Part shown: positions 12,450 through 23,618 of the stretch, piece by piece
Layout of the letters: every line of letters starts with the position of its first letter
Numbering within the stretch: the first letter of the stretch is position 1
Source of the DNA: Colletotrichum lupini
Lineage: Eukaryota; Ascomycota; Sordariomycetes; Glomerellales; Glomerellaceae
DNA length: 64,000 nt
Reading direction: 5' to 3'
Assembly (NCBI RefSeq): GCF_023278565.1
Contig: NC_064680.1
Coordinates: 3,100,001-3,164,000 of the forward strand
Made by a program: the position numbers and the translations under genes
The notes under the pieces: model-generated
Told to the model about the DNA's origin: nothing
The model's input: only the letters and a program-made list of their open reading frames with translations
Databases searched by the model: none

Positions 12450-15400
12450 AAGTACTCCCTCCCCTAAGCTTTGTTTTAAAGCTTATTTATAGTTTATATA
12501 TATTATATTAATTTTTTATTTAAAAAGTCTTCAAATATATAATATAAGGGTAGGTATAAATAGCGCCCGTTAGTTTAAATATAAACCCCTTATTTTAAAT
12601 AATAGCCTTATAATTTTATATTTAAATCGCTCTTATTTATAAACCGTTTTTATAATTACTAGTACTTAAGTAGTTATTATTTTATTTTTATTTATTAATA
12701 TTAACCCCTTTTTAAGCTATTATAATTCTAAATTCTTTTTTTTTTATTCGTAGTTATCTTTTTTATATATAATCTCTTATTTTTATTAGTATTTATATTA
12801 CTTTTTTATTACGTAAATATTATAACTAATAAATATTTTTTAAATCCCTATTCTTATATACTTCTTATACTTAAATAAGTCTTTTATAAAGTCGTTCTAT
12901 ATTTATTATTAACTCGTTTTAATATAAATATAATTTTTAATTACGGAGTTATTATTATTAATAATAAAACGGTTATTAATACTATAAGTGCGCTTAGTAA
13001 TAATAATAATAGCGGTTTATTTAAAAAGCTTAATATCCCCTTTACTTACCCTAACTTTATATATATATTATTATTTATATATTACTTATATTAACTATTA
13101 TAAACTCTTATTAAAAAAAAAAAAAAGCGAACGCTAAGAAGATCGGAGTTAGCTAAGTATACCCGCTCCCTTACTTTACTTATATTATATATAAAGTACT
13201 TAATTTAAAAACCGAGTATCATAATTAGTTAAGTTAGTAATTTATAGCCCTTAGTTTGCTCCTTTATTTAATACTTTTTTAGGATTTAATATATATTATA
13301 TTAAGTATATTATATAGAACTATTTTTATAAGAATATAATAAGTACTTAATATAGTTACTACTCCGTCGCTTTTTTTACGTATTATATTAATAATATTTT
13401 AGGTCCTTAAGTTTATAAAATTTATAGTCCGAACTTTATAAAGTACTACTTTTATTTCGAACGATAACGTTTACGATTTAGAGGTTTATTATTTTATTAT
13501 TATTTTATTATTATTATTACTTAAGTTAGTTATTAATATTATTTTATAATTTTAATAAACTTATTAAATTGCTACTAATAATATATAGAGGGCGTTTAAA
13601 TGCGCTAATAAAAAGGCCCGCTTAACCCTTATTATTAATAATAATAATAATAAAGTAATTATAAGCTCCTCCTGCGCTATATTTTTATTTTATAACGACG
13701 CTATAATTATATTACTTCGTACTATTTATAATAAAATACGCTACTTAAATAATATTTTAGTTAGTATATAGTTACCCCGCTTGCGCTCTATATTTATAAC
13801 TAATTATTTATAAATTCGTTAATAATAAGGAGATTTTTTTTTTATAATAACCCCTAGGATAATAATTAGGGCGGCCCTTTTACGTATAAAAGTAGTTTTT
13901 TTATAAATAAAAATAATCCTCTTATATATTATAAAAATTAAGAAAACGGTTTATAATTAGTACGTTTATATTACTTAGTTATAGCTATATAGCCCCCTTT
14001 TTTTATTATTAATAATTAGTTTATCATATTATTAAGCTTATTAAGAGCTAGGGCGCGCTACTTAATTAAAACTCGTTTTATATATATATATTAATTAACG
14101 CTACGTTTTTCATATACTTAGCTAGCTCTTATATATTTTTATTATTACTATATCTTTTTTACTAAATTAAGTATTAGTACCTCTTCTTTAGCCCTCTATA
14201 TTATATAATATTTTTTATTTTATAAAATAGCTCCCCGTTTATATCCTTAATAAATAAAGGCTTTTAAAGGGCTTTTTTATAATATTAATATAGCTTAAGT
14301 AGGGATATATAAAATATATTATATATTTTATATTACGTTAATATATTTAATTAATAAGCGACCCCTACTGTTCTAATTATTAATTTAATTTCGAATAGGC
14401 CTAGATATTCATTAACCAACTTCTAATTAAGATATTATTTATTAATATTCTTTTTTAATAATAATACTTAGTTACTTATTTTATATAATATATTTATTTT
14501 AATTTTATTAGCTTATTATTTATATATTTTATATACTTTTTATATAAGGGGTTATAAAGCTTTTTAATTAGCTTATAATCGGGCCGTATGCTCTTTAACT
14601 AAAATATTTTATATACTATCTCGAGCCTCCGTTAAGATTAATATAAAGTATATAAATAAGAACCTAAGTAAAGCCTTAATAAACGCTTTACGGATTACTA
14701 AATACTAAGTATTATTATATATAAACTTAGCTAAGTAAAGACGCTATACCTAATTTAATTAGTCTTAAATATAAAAATAATAAAAGTATTATTTTAAATA
14801 TTAGTTCTACTATTTTATTTAACCGTCCGTTTATAAATAAAACGTAATATTAAAATGCTTTTTTATTATTAAAAAGTAATAGAAATAAGTTTAAAACTTA
14901 TTTATAAATAACGACCCCCTATTAAAAACGATCCCTTTAAGTATTTTAAACTTAATAAAACATTTTATAAATAAGAAATTTATAAATCCCTAGGTTATAA
15001 GGGTCGTTTTTATAATAATATAAACGTTATATTTCGTAAATTAGTTTATTATAATAAGTATTACGTTATAAGGGCGCCTTTTAATTAGCGTAATTAATAT
15101 AAATAAGCTTATAATAAAGTTTAATAATATTTTTTATTATAGCCTAACTAGGGTAAGTAGGGGGCATAATAAGTTATATAATTTATAATAACGAGGCTTT
15201 ATTTATTAATATTATATAAGTATTAATATAACTTTTTATATCCTTACTTATTTTATTTTAATAACAATAGCGTTTTAGTAACGCTATTATTTACTTTATA
15301 TTATAATATCTTACTATAAGTATATTATAATATATTTTAATAACTTTTCTTTTTAGCCCCTTATATGATAATATATAGGCATAGCTATTATAATATAATA

Positions 15401-16689
15401 ACCCTCTTAAGTTATATACTTAGTTTTATTATTACTTTTTTTTAACTAAGTAAGGCTATTAATTCCTTTTAATATATTTTTTATTTTTTATAAAAGCGTC
15501 CTTTTATTAAGTAGCCCGTAGTTAACTTATTATTAATAACCCCTCCTCGCTAATTACTATTTTAAATATTTTTATTATATTAAAGTTTTATAAAACGAGT
15601 AGTTCGTAATTTATAGTTTTAATAATAAGCTTAAATAGCTTTTTAAATACTATATTATAATTTTAATACTCTAGGCTTATAGCCCCGTTACGCTTTTTAA
15701 AGTACTTTTTAGAGTTCCCTTAAGCTAAAGCTCTTAACTTTTTTTACTTATTTTTTTATATTATTATTAATTTTATTTTTAAAATACTTATTATCCTTTT
15801 TACTTAGGAACTACTTTTATAGCTCGTCTTTATATACTTTATTATTACAATTTTAAAGGGCTTTTATATATTTTTAATATTATAAAGGTCTTTTTTTATT
15901 TTTAATAATAGCTCCTCCGCTTTATTATTATTATTATTTTTATTATAATTAGGTCTTTATAATAATCTATTCGTTAAGTTCTTTATACTTAGCTTAAACT
16001 TAATTTTAATATTAAACGCTACGAGTTTATTTAGTTAGCGTAACTATTTCTTATTTAATTTTTTTTATTTATTTAAGAACTATAAGTTAAAATAATTTAT
16101 AAATATTATAACTTAATTTTAATTATAAATAAGGTAGTATTATTAGTTTTTTAATACGTTTATAATAATTAGTAGCTCCGTATTTTTTATACTATAATAG
16201 CTCTCCGTATTTATTAATTTCCTTAACTTATAAGTAATTAAGTACTAATTACTTTTAAATAATTACGTAGTTACTAAGCCGATAGCTCGAGTTAAAACGT
16301 CTATTTATAACTATATAAATAGGATAGAATCGAAATATCGTAATATTAATACGTTAATAAATATTATTAATAACTTTTTAAACGATTTTATAATAAGTAT
16401 TAATAGCTCTAATTATCTTAATTTTACTTTTTTTAATAAGTTTATTAAAAGTATTATTATTTTAGTATAATTATTAATAAATTTGTAATAGAACCCCGTA
16501 AATTTAAAGAACGTTTATATATTTTTAACGCTCTTTAAAAATAGCTAATTTATTATAGCTTTAGTACGCGCGGGTTCTATTTCTATACTTTTATTAAATA
16601 TAATATATTTTAAAAATCTTATATATAATATATAAAACTCGTATTTATTACTATTTAGATATAGGTTCTATTACTATAGTTTTTATAAT

Positions 16690-17140
16690 ATACTATATAC
16701 GTACTCTTTATATACTACGTAGTTATTATTATATATTAGGATATTATTTAAGTATATAATATAAACGGTATTAAATAAGCCGCTTAAAACGTTATTAATA
16801 TATACTTAGAAAGTTATAGGCGCGTTAGTTAGTTTAAAAAGTATAACTAAGTATTTAAATTACTTATATTTAGTATAAAAAGCTATTTTTTATTTATTAC
16901 CCTTAGTTATATATATATAATAATACGTATTTTTAAAGTTTAGTTTTATAAAAATAGAGGTATTAAATAGTCTATTTAATATCTCTCTAATTAGTAATAG
17001 CGGCGTTTTATTTTTTTATATAATTTTATTAATCGTTTTATAATTAACGTAAAGTCGTAACTCTCCTCTTTTTTTAAGTATAAAAAAAATAGGTGCTCTT
17101 ATTAGGCTTATAAAGGGGCGTATCTAGCCCTTAGCCTTTA
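16690..17140 (-). pseudogene. Gypsy reverse-transcriptase remnant
   Basis: This is the best readable part of the Gypsy polyprotein, in one minus-strand frame with several stops. It contains the fingers ('RPFIS'), palm ('LTNAPITF') and catalytic-box ('LNNILIY') landmarks in family order. The YLDD aspartates read as Asn, so the enzyme is dead twice over. Other Gypsy domains must lie around it, with gag towards 19.3 kb and RNase H/integrase towards 13 kb, but they are too eroded for me to delimit. Confidence 0.8.
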
Positions 17141-19380
17141 TTTTTATTAAATAGTTATATAAAATCTTAAGCTTATAGTTTAATAATAAGTAAATAGGTC
17201 CTTAGGAAATAGGTATTACGTTATTTAGTTTAATATAGTAATCGTATAGTACTCTATTTAGTAGCAAAATAGCTTTCTTTTTTAAAAATAAGTTATTAAA
17301 GTCTTAGTAATATAGTTTTTAGTCCTTAGCTACGTTTATTAATATTACGTTACTATTTATAACTAAGTTAATTACGATATGTGCGAGTATTACTAAAATT
17401 AAGTTATTTAATAGCCCCTTTTTTAGGGCGTTTAAGTAAATATATCGTTTATAAATTAGATATTACTACTTTTTTTATTTTTAATTAATTAGTAAGTTAA
17501 TATCCTCTAGCTAAAGGAAACTAAAGATAAGTATAGGCGCCGTAATATTAACTATTACGAAGTAATATAGTTATATCTCTATTACGTAGTTACTATTAGT
17601 AATTTAAAGCTATAAATAGTAGCTTCTTAGCGTTTTTATTTATTTATTTTCTACGTTTATTAGCTATAATAATAAGTAAATTCGTAAATTAATATTAAAA
17701 TTATTAAATAGCCCGATACTAACTACGTTCTTTTTTATTCCTAAATTAATAAGGGCGCTTAGCTTTTTTTATATATAGTTTAGGTATATATAAGTCGGGA
17801 TATTTAAGTACTACCCTTATTAATTACTAGCTACTTTTTTTATTAAAATAGTATTCGAGCTTATTATTAATTTATATTACTTAGTTAGGGCGAGGTTTAA
17901 TTAATAATTAGCGGCCTTATACCCTTTTTAGTTATATTTATAATATATAACGCTTAGGTAGCTATTAGCGAAGTACCCGGTTTTACTATAATTATAATAT
18001 TACTAATATTACTCCTATAATTATAAGTAATTCTTTATAATATAATTAGTCTTTTTATAATTATAATACGTAGTATCCTTACTAAGCGAGTTATAGCATA
18101 TTTTTTATATATTTAACTTATTAGCGCCTTAGTATTTTCTTATTAGTTTATTTAAATTTAAATTAGAATATTACTTAGGGAACGTTCGTAAGCTCCTTAT
18201 TAATAATAAGGATTATTTAATACGTCTTATTAATAATACTAGCTATAAACGAGTTTACGGAAGTTCTATTTATAATACTATTACGAGGTATAGTTCGGGC
18301 TATAGCTTACTTATTAATATAAAGATCCTCTATTTCTTTATTAAAATATATTTTAATTCTATTTTGAGCTTATTAATATAGCTAATAAACTTATTAACTT
18401 TCTTTTTTTAATTTTACGAAGTATTATTTAGTTATATACTTACTACTATTCCTTAATTAGCGGGATTAAATAAGTTATTTTATAAAAAAGTCTTTAGTTC
18501 TTTTTATATAACTTAGTTTATTATAAACCCGGGGGTCTTTTAGTAATTAAAAATATAATATATTTAGGAAGTCGTTATATTACTACTTAGGTAGTTAACT
18601 ATATACGCTATTTTATTATAGTCTATTTTTATTTATTAAGCCTATAAGTCGAAGTAATAATAATAATTAAAGAGGAAGTTCTATAAATCCCGTACCGATT
18701 TATTAATATATAATAAATTAAGGAGGAATAGCGGTCTAAATATAAACGTTTTACTTGTAATACTTATTTAAGTTAAAAAGGAGTTAATAAATAAGGGCTT
18801 AGGTAGTACGAACTTATTATTTTATTATTATTTAAGTAGCGCTTTAAATATAACTTTATTTATTAAACTATTTTTAGTTTAGGGGTTTACGTTCTTATTT
18901 ATATTAAAACTAATATTTAAAGTTATTATAATTAAAACCGTAGCCCTTAGCACGGGGGCCGGGCTATTTAAAAAGCTTTATAAGCGTTTTAAATTTATTT
19001 ATTTTTTATATAAGCGCTCTTTATATATTATAATAAGGATTTTTTTTTTATTATCGTTCCTATTTTTATAGTTTTACTAGCTTATTACTTATTATTTAAT
19101 TTAAGTATTAATAAATAAGAATAAGAAGTTTACTATTTTATTTAAAATTCGTTAATATTCTTAGTAATATAGTCTTTTTATATTATTATTACGTTATTTA
19201 TCTTATTACGCTTCGTTCTTATATTATTTATTAAAAAAGAGGTAATTTTAGGGGGTTTAATAGAAAAGAGTTAATTTTTTATTATTATTATAATACTAAC
19301 TACGCTCTCTTATTATATTTTATTTTTATTAATATTTTAAGTTTTTAACCTAGTTCTTTTTATAAATAGAGATTTTAAAT

Positions 19381-19589
19381 TATTAATAAGTATATAATAT
19401 AAAAAAGAAGTTTATAAAAGCTAATTACTATTAGGGTTTAAAAAATAAATTATTAAAATCTACCCTTTTCTTAAGGTATATTATTAGTACTTTATATATA
19501 CCTAAGCTGCTCCTTTGTTACTTAGTCCCCCTCTTTATACCCCCTGAGCTATCCCTTAACCAACGAGGCCTGACTGGCGAGGCCTGATA
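19381..19589 (-). repeat. LTR (right copy) of the Gypsy element
   Basis: 209 bp, the 5' LTR of the minus-strand element. On the plus strand it starts TATTAATAAG and ends GGCCTGATA. Its outer 90 bases (about 19500-19589) retain many C and G bases that are T or A in the left copy. The C-terminal nine codons of the open frame ending at 19556 are read from this LTR. Confidence 0.9.
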
Positions 19590-20927
19590 TTGGGGCGGTT
19601 AGCATCCTCGACCCTGAGCCCGCGCTTGCTGTACCAGTCGTGGTCATTCCACTGCGCATCTACAAAGTTGTCAAGCGCGAGGTTCCATCCTGACATGCCG
19701 TCTGAGGAGGTTGTCTGGTTGAGGTTCCAACCCTGCCAGGTCCCGTTGGCGACGATTCTGCAGCGGTCGGACATACAGAGCGAAGTTTCGTTGAATATGA
19801 CGGCTGTGGCGAACGAAGGGCCGGATTGGGTATCGTACGAGAACGCTGAAACGCTGATATTGTCACATGCGAAGTGCATGTAGCTCGATTCCAGCAAGGT
19901 GGTTGTGTTTCCCTCAGCGACGTGCGTGATGGGAACGCCGACGAGAGATGAAAACTCTAGCTTCTCTTTATCTGCTGGAACGTCTTGCCATTCTGTTGTC
20001 TCAAAATTACCGTACGACGATAGCGCCGGAATCTTGACGTTTCCCCAGACATCCATGGAATCCCTCTTTACGGCATCGGGACTGAGAATCAGAGCATTGT
20101 ACATGGCATTAACAATGGACATCCGATTGATGTTATACGCGTAGCTCGTCGGCGAAGCATCTGACCAGGATGCAAACTGGGACCGGGCATCAGTGTCGAA
20201 ATAGACGACACTTGAAGGAGTAACCACGCTTCGAGGTCGGGTTTCGAGCATGCGCAAGACGGATTGGCCGCCCAGAGGCGAGAAGATCCATATCAGAATG
20301 AGTGATAGCATCAGGAGGTTGACGGCCCGAAGCTGGATATGAATCAATAGCGTGCCACCAACAGTCCGGCTTCCCATCAATTGCTCCAACGCTTCCATGG
20401 TGGCGCCCCTTTCGAGTTTCCAACGGGCGATTTGGGACATGAGACGGCCTATGATAGCCGCGAATATTATGGGAAAGAGGGTAGCAAGCTGGAAGAGTCC
20501 ATGTCAGTATTGAACTGTGAAACAGGATACTCGCAAGATAAAGAATACGTACAATGGTGACTGCATTGCGATATTGTCCAGCAGAGGCCTCGTCTGTCTC
20601 CTGCCCATTGATGCTCAACACCAAGAAGGCAAAGATAAGAAACCCAACCGGGAGTACAACCGCACAGATATCAGTTAGGATCACGAACGGCGTCCAGCTG
20701 ACCTTCTGGAAATCATGTGCGGCATCACTGCCCTTGCCGCTGTCGCTACGGGCCGTCGCTGAGTTGCCGTCATCCGGGTTCTGCAATGGCTCGTAGATCG
20801 AGTTGCCGCGACTCGTCGTTTCTCGAACAATGGGTTCTTTGAGCGTCTTCCTTGTCTTGTCTGTGCCTTCCAGAGCCGGATTTGCAATCAAAGGACGTTG
20901 TTCACGCGGTGCGTCTGGGGAATCCAT

Positions 20928-22148
20928 CTTGGCCAATCGAAAACCAACTCTTGCATTTGTAAAAGAGGCATTTGCACAGCAAAATGAGGTGCCAAAGGTC
21001 GCAAATACATGAATTCTGTAGAATGTGCTGTTTTCTTTTTTGGGACTCCACTGAACAGGCAACAGAATAAAAATATTGGTGAGAACCTTGGAGGTGTAAG
21101 ACGGAGGAGATCATGCATGAGACATTGCGCTAGCATCATAAACCCCTGGCTAAAATTGCCGAAGACGGACGTCTTGGTGCTCGGCTGAAAAATGACCACC
21201 CTGTCCGTGGTTCCATCGGCTAAGTGAACTATGCTTAAATTGGCGACTTGCAACGGATATGCTGACGGCTGATTTTAAAGATGCAGGTTGAAAAAGACGA
21301 CAAGTTCCGAGGCAGTGTAATGGCCTAAAGTGGGTTGGTGGGAAGATGACGAACGAGCGACTGCTCCTTAGATCTACGACTTGTTCAGATGGGCTTTGTC
21401 AAAATAATTAGAGACAAATGGGAAAGAAGCCATGAGTCAACCACCTCTACAGGCTCCTCCGGATCGCCCAAAAGCAAGATACTTCGTTTGCGATGGGCTG
21501 GTACCTGAAGCCTCCCGCTCATCCCAATTCGCCAAGGCACTCGCACGCATAAATCAATCTATTAATTTGCAAAGTGTGGGGATTCAGTAAACGCTTAGTT
21601 CCCGTGGATTTCGGGATGGCTACTAAGTCTATCGAGCGATAGGATGCAAGAATTATCGACTAAGTAGTAACTAGAAGTAGCAATTCCAAGCCAAGCGGCT
21701 AGACTAGTTTCCATACCCGGTAATATTACGAAACTCAAGCTTGTCAAGTAAGTTATATCTCACTCAGATCGTCGCTTATGACAACCAAGTAGGTACGGGG
21801 TTGAGATGCTTCTTGAGAAGAAGTAAGAATTGAGTAAATGGAAGATAAAGCCAGAGACAGTGTCCATTCAGATGGTGTGTTGAATAAAGACCAGTTGCTG
21901 AGCCTGATGTCGATGTTTGATATGATCTTGTAATTCTTGTCTGTAAGTGAAGTAGATTGTCAATCCCCTTCATTACGATCTCGTAGAAAAGCCACCAAAG
22001 TTAGAAGAAAGACGCCCGACTATCAAAGGTGATGTGATAAGTGACGCAAAGACACTCTTTGCAAGCGAACAAGTTCAATAGCGATTGCTCGCTCTACCAT
22101 TTCCAGTACCCAACGCCAAAAATAAAAGGCTTGTTCACACCTCACCAA
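20928..22148. other. Spacer between the broken membrane-protein gene and SprT-like gene B
   Basis: No supported gene. The open frame above the ATG at 20927 continues upstream for 45 codons but shows no conserved character and is taken as 5' leader. The rest is ordinary-composition DNA with only short frames. Confidence 0.45.
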
Positions 22149-22997
22149 TTACATAGGCTTCGCAGCGAGCCACCAAACACGCTGCCCCTTGCTTCTCGAC
22201 GAGATCCTATCCCCCCTCTTCCACAATTCCAGCCCAAAGTCCTCATACGGATGAATAGACTCATCAGTTAACCCAAAGTCCCGTAACTCCGGCGCCCAAC
22301 TCTGAATCTGCCCCAACACAGCCTTGAGTACTGCAACAAACGCAAGCCCATGGCCCCCGCCATCAGAGTCACGGTGCATAATATCGAAATCCACATCGCA
22401 CTTATCTCTCCGACACGACAGCAACAAGAGGTATGCGTGCACCATTTCGTGAACAGCAACCTGCACAATCTCCCTGAGTGGTAGCGGCTTGCCGGTACCG
22501 GTGGTAGTGGTGGTGGTGGTGGTGCCGTCATCGCGGTGACGGACCGTGCTCAGGCGGATGACGATGCTGGGGCCCCCGGGCCTACTAGCCCGCAGCGGCT
22601 GCGTCCAACCCACCCTACCCCGCGTTTGTCCGACTTCTAGAAGGACGGGGTGCGATACGTGGTTGATCTGGGGTGTCGGGAAGAGCAAGCCCAGGAAGCA
22701 GAGATCGTCGATTGCTTTCATGATGGAGAAGACGGTGCTTGCCGAAGTGACTTTGGGACTTGTTTCGGTGCCCTTGTCGACTAATACGCGGGCGACGGTG
22801 TTCTTTAGTGACTTCTCGGAGGCGGACCATGGAATCGGCCCTAACATGGATTCGGATAGAGTAATTGCAACGTCGTTGATGTTGTAAGACCGTGGTTGCG
22901 GTAAGTGATCATCCTTGTGCGGTTTCCGCGAGTGATGTTGGCACTGTTGTGGTAGAAACCTGGCCCGCTTCGATTCCGCCATGTCGAGTTGTAGCAT
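22149..22997 (-). CDS. SprT-like zinc-metalloprotease-type protein B
   Basis: Single-exon frame of 282 residues; ATGs at 22997 and 22982 are both possible starts. It carries HEMVHAYL at residues 183-190 and 'GGGHG' at 213-217, giving H183, H187 and probably H216 as zinc ligands and E184 as catalytic acid. A run of eight threonines (about 159-166), coded by a GGT/ACC microsatellite at 22502-22527, precedes the motif and may vary in length between strains. The first 35 residues are basic and Lys/Arg/His-rich; no signal peptide is seen. It shares with protein A (10069-10833) the pattern HEM-x-H-x-YL, CR, GHG, 'IQ-x-W' and 'FG', which suggests paralogy. Substrate and cell role are unknown. Confidence 0.75.
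   Translation of the reverse strand: MLQLDMAESKRARFLPQQCQHHSRKPHKDDHLPQPRSYNINDVAITLSESMLGPIPWSASEKSLKNTVARVLVDKGTETSPKVTSASTVFSIMKAIDDLCFLGLLFPTPQINHVSHPVLLEVGQTRGRVGWTQPLRASRPGGPSIVIRLSTVRHRDDGTTTTTTTTGTGKPLPLREIVQVAVHEMVHAYLLLLSCRRDKCDVDFDIMHRDSDGGGHGLAFVAVLKAVLGQIQSWAPELRDFGLTDESIHPYEDFGLELWKRGDRISSRSKGQRVWWLAAKPM
22502..22527. repeat. GGT/ACC trinucleotide repeat inside SprT-like gene B
   Basis: An imperfect GGT tract on the plus strand codes for poly-threonine on the minus strand, just before the HExxH segment. Such tracts commonly change length by slippage. Confidence 0.75.
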
Positions 22998-23618
22998 AGT
23001 TGGCGGGTGGACAATCTTCCTTTCCTCCTTGTTGGTTCAAAGAAATATTTCTCAGCGAGCTGTCATGTCGCTGCCATGTTCGTTTTGTAAACACTTACTC
23101 GCCATCCCGTCCCGACGGCGCTTGGGTGCGTCTGTTTGGTACAACGGTCAACCGTCGCGGCCCAAGCACGCATCCCCTCACCTCAGAGCGTTTACCAAGA
23201 GAGGCGCATGGTTTCAAACCGGGGGCTCGGTCAGCCAGTTTTCTCACCGTCGGCGATGTCGCAGAGTGAGAAGGGAGCTTAGACTGCCTCATAGCGGTGT
23301 TCGAAGCCGTGCTGGCGTGGGCAACAGTCAGCGCGACTGGTCGGCAGCGAACGAGTGATAGTGTGGCAGCTTGGTAAAGTTGCCATGCTAGGCAAGGCTT
23401 TGAAATAACAGATCTAGATGAAGAGGGTTATAGAAGGATGGATTACAATGTGTTATGATAGTCCTTCCGCCGACCCATGATAATGCACCTGTAGGAACCT
23501 GACGTGGGTAGAAACACCCCCCCAAGATTGTATTGTAAAACACCGTCGCCATGCTTAATATGATTCGCCGCCTAATGAGACCATCTCGCCATAAGATCCG
23601 GACAAAGAGAATAACGTG
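22998..23618. other. Spacer between SprT-like genes B and C
   Basis: About 620 bp with short overlapping frames on both strands and no recognisable product. It must hold the promoter of gene B and the 3' end of gene C. Confidence 0.45.

Larger units (their letters stand above)
12241..19589 (-). mobile_element. Complete but inactivated Ty3/Gypsy LTR retrotransposon
   Basis: The element is bounded by 209-bp direct repeats with a 5-bp target duplication, TTAGG at 12236-12240 and TTGGG at 19590-19594, differing by one G-to-A change. The interior is extremely AT-rich, packed with TpA, and has no open frame above 60 codons. Reading the minus strand at about 17140-16690 shows a Gypsy-type reverse transcriptase: 'RPFIS', 'APIFF', 'LTNAPITF' near 16833-16808, and 'IYLNNILIY' near 16757-16731, where family members have YLDD. 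Asp-to-Asn at both catalytic aspartates is what G-to-A mutation of GAC/GAT gives. A damaged zinc knuckle may lie near 18000 on the same strand. The element is in the same orientation as the gene it broke. Confidence 0.92.
11356..20927 (-). pseudogene. Multi-pass membrane-protein gene split by a Gypsy element
   Basis: The proximal part has exon 1 at 20927-20553 and exon 2 from 20488, with an intron (GTACGT..CAG) between. Exon 2 runs into the LTR at 19589. The distal part resumes at 12235 and ends with TAA at 11356-11358. With the element and one target copy removed, the frame continues without a shift and predicts about 717 residues. The product would have membrane segments near residues 82-107, at the exon junction ('LATLFPIIFAAIIG') and soon after ('LLMLSLILIWIF'). 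A long outer domain with several N-x-S/T sites follows, then a last membrane helix ('LYILSCVMLLLGG') and a basic tail. I do not recognise the family by name. The distal part has one in-frame TAA at 12183-12181, a CAA-to-TAA change if RIP caused it. As it stands, the proximal half would end nine codons inside the LTR, at 19556. Confidence 0.85.
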
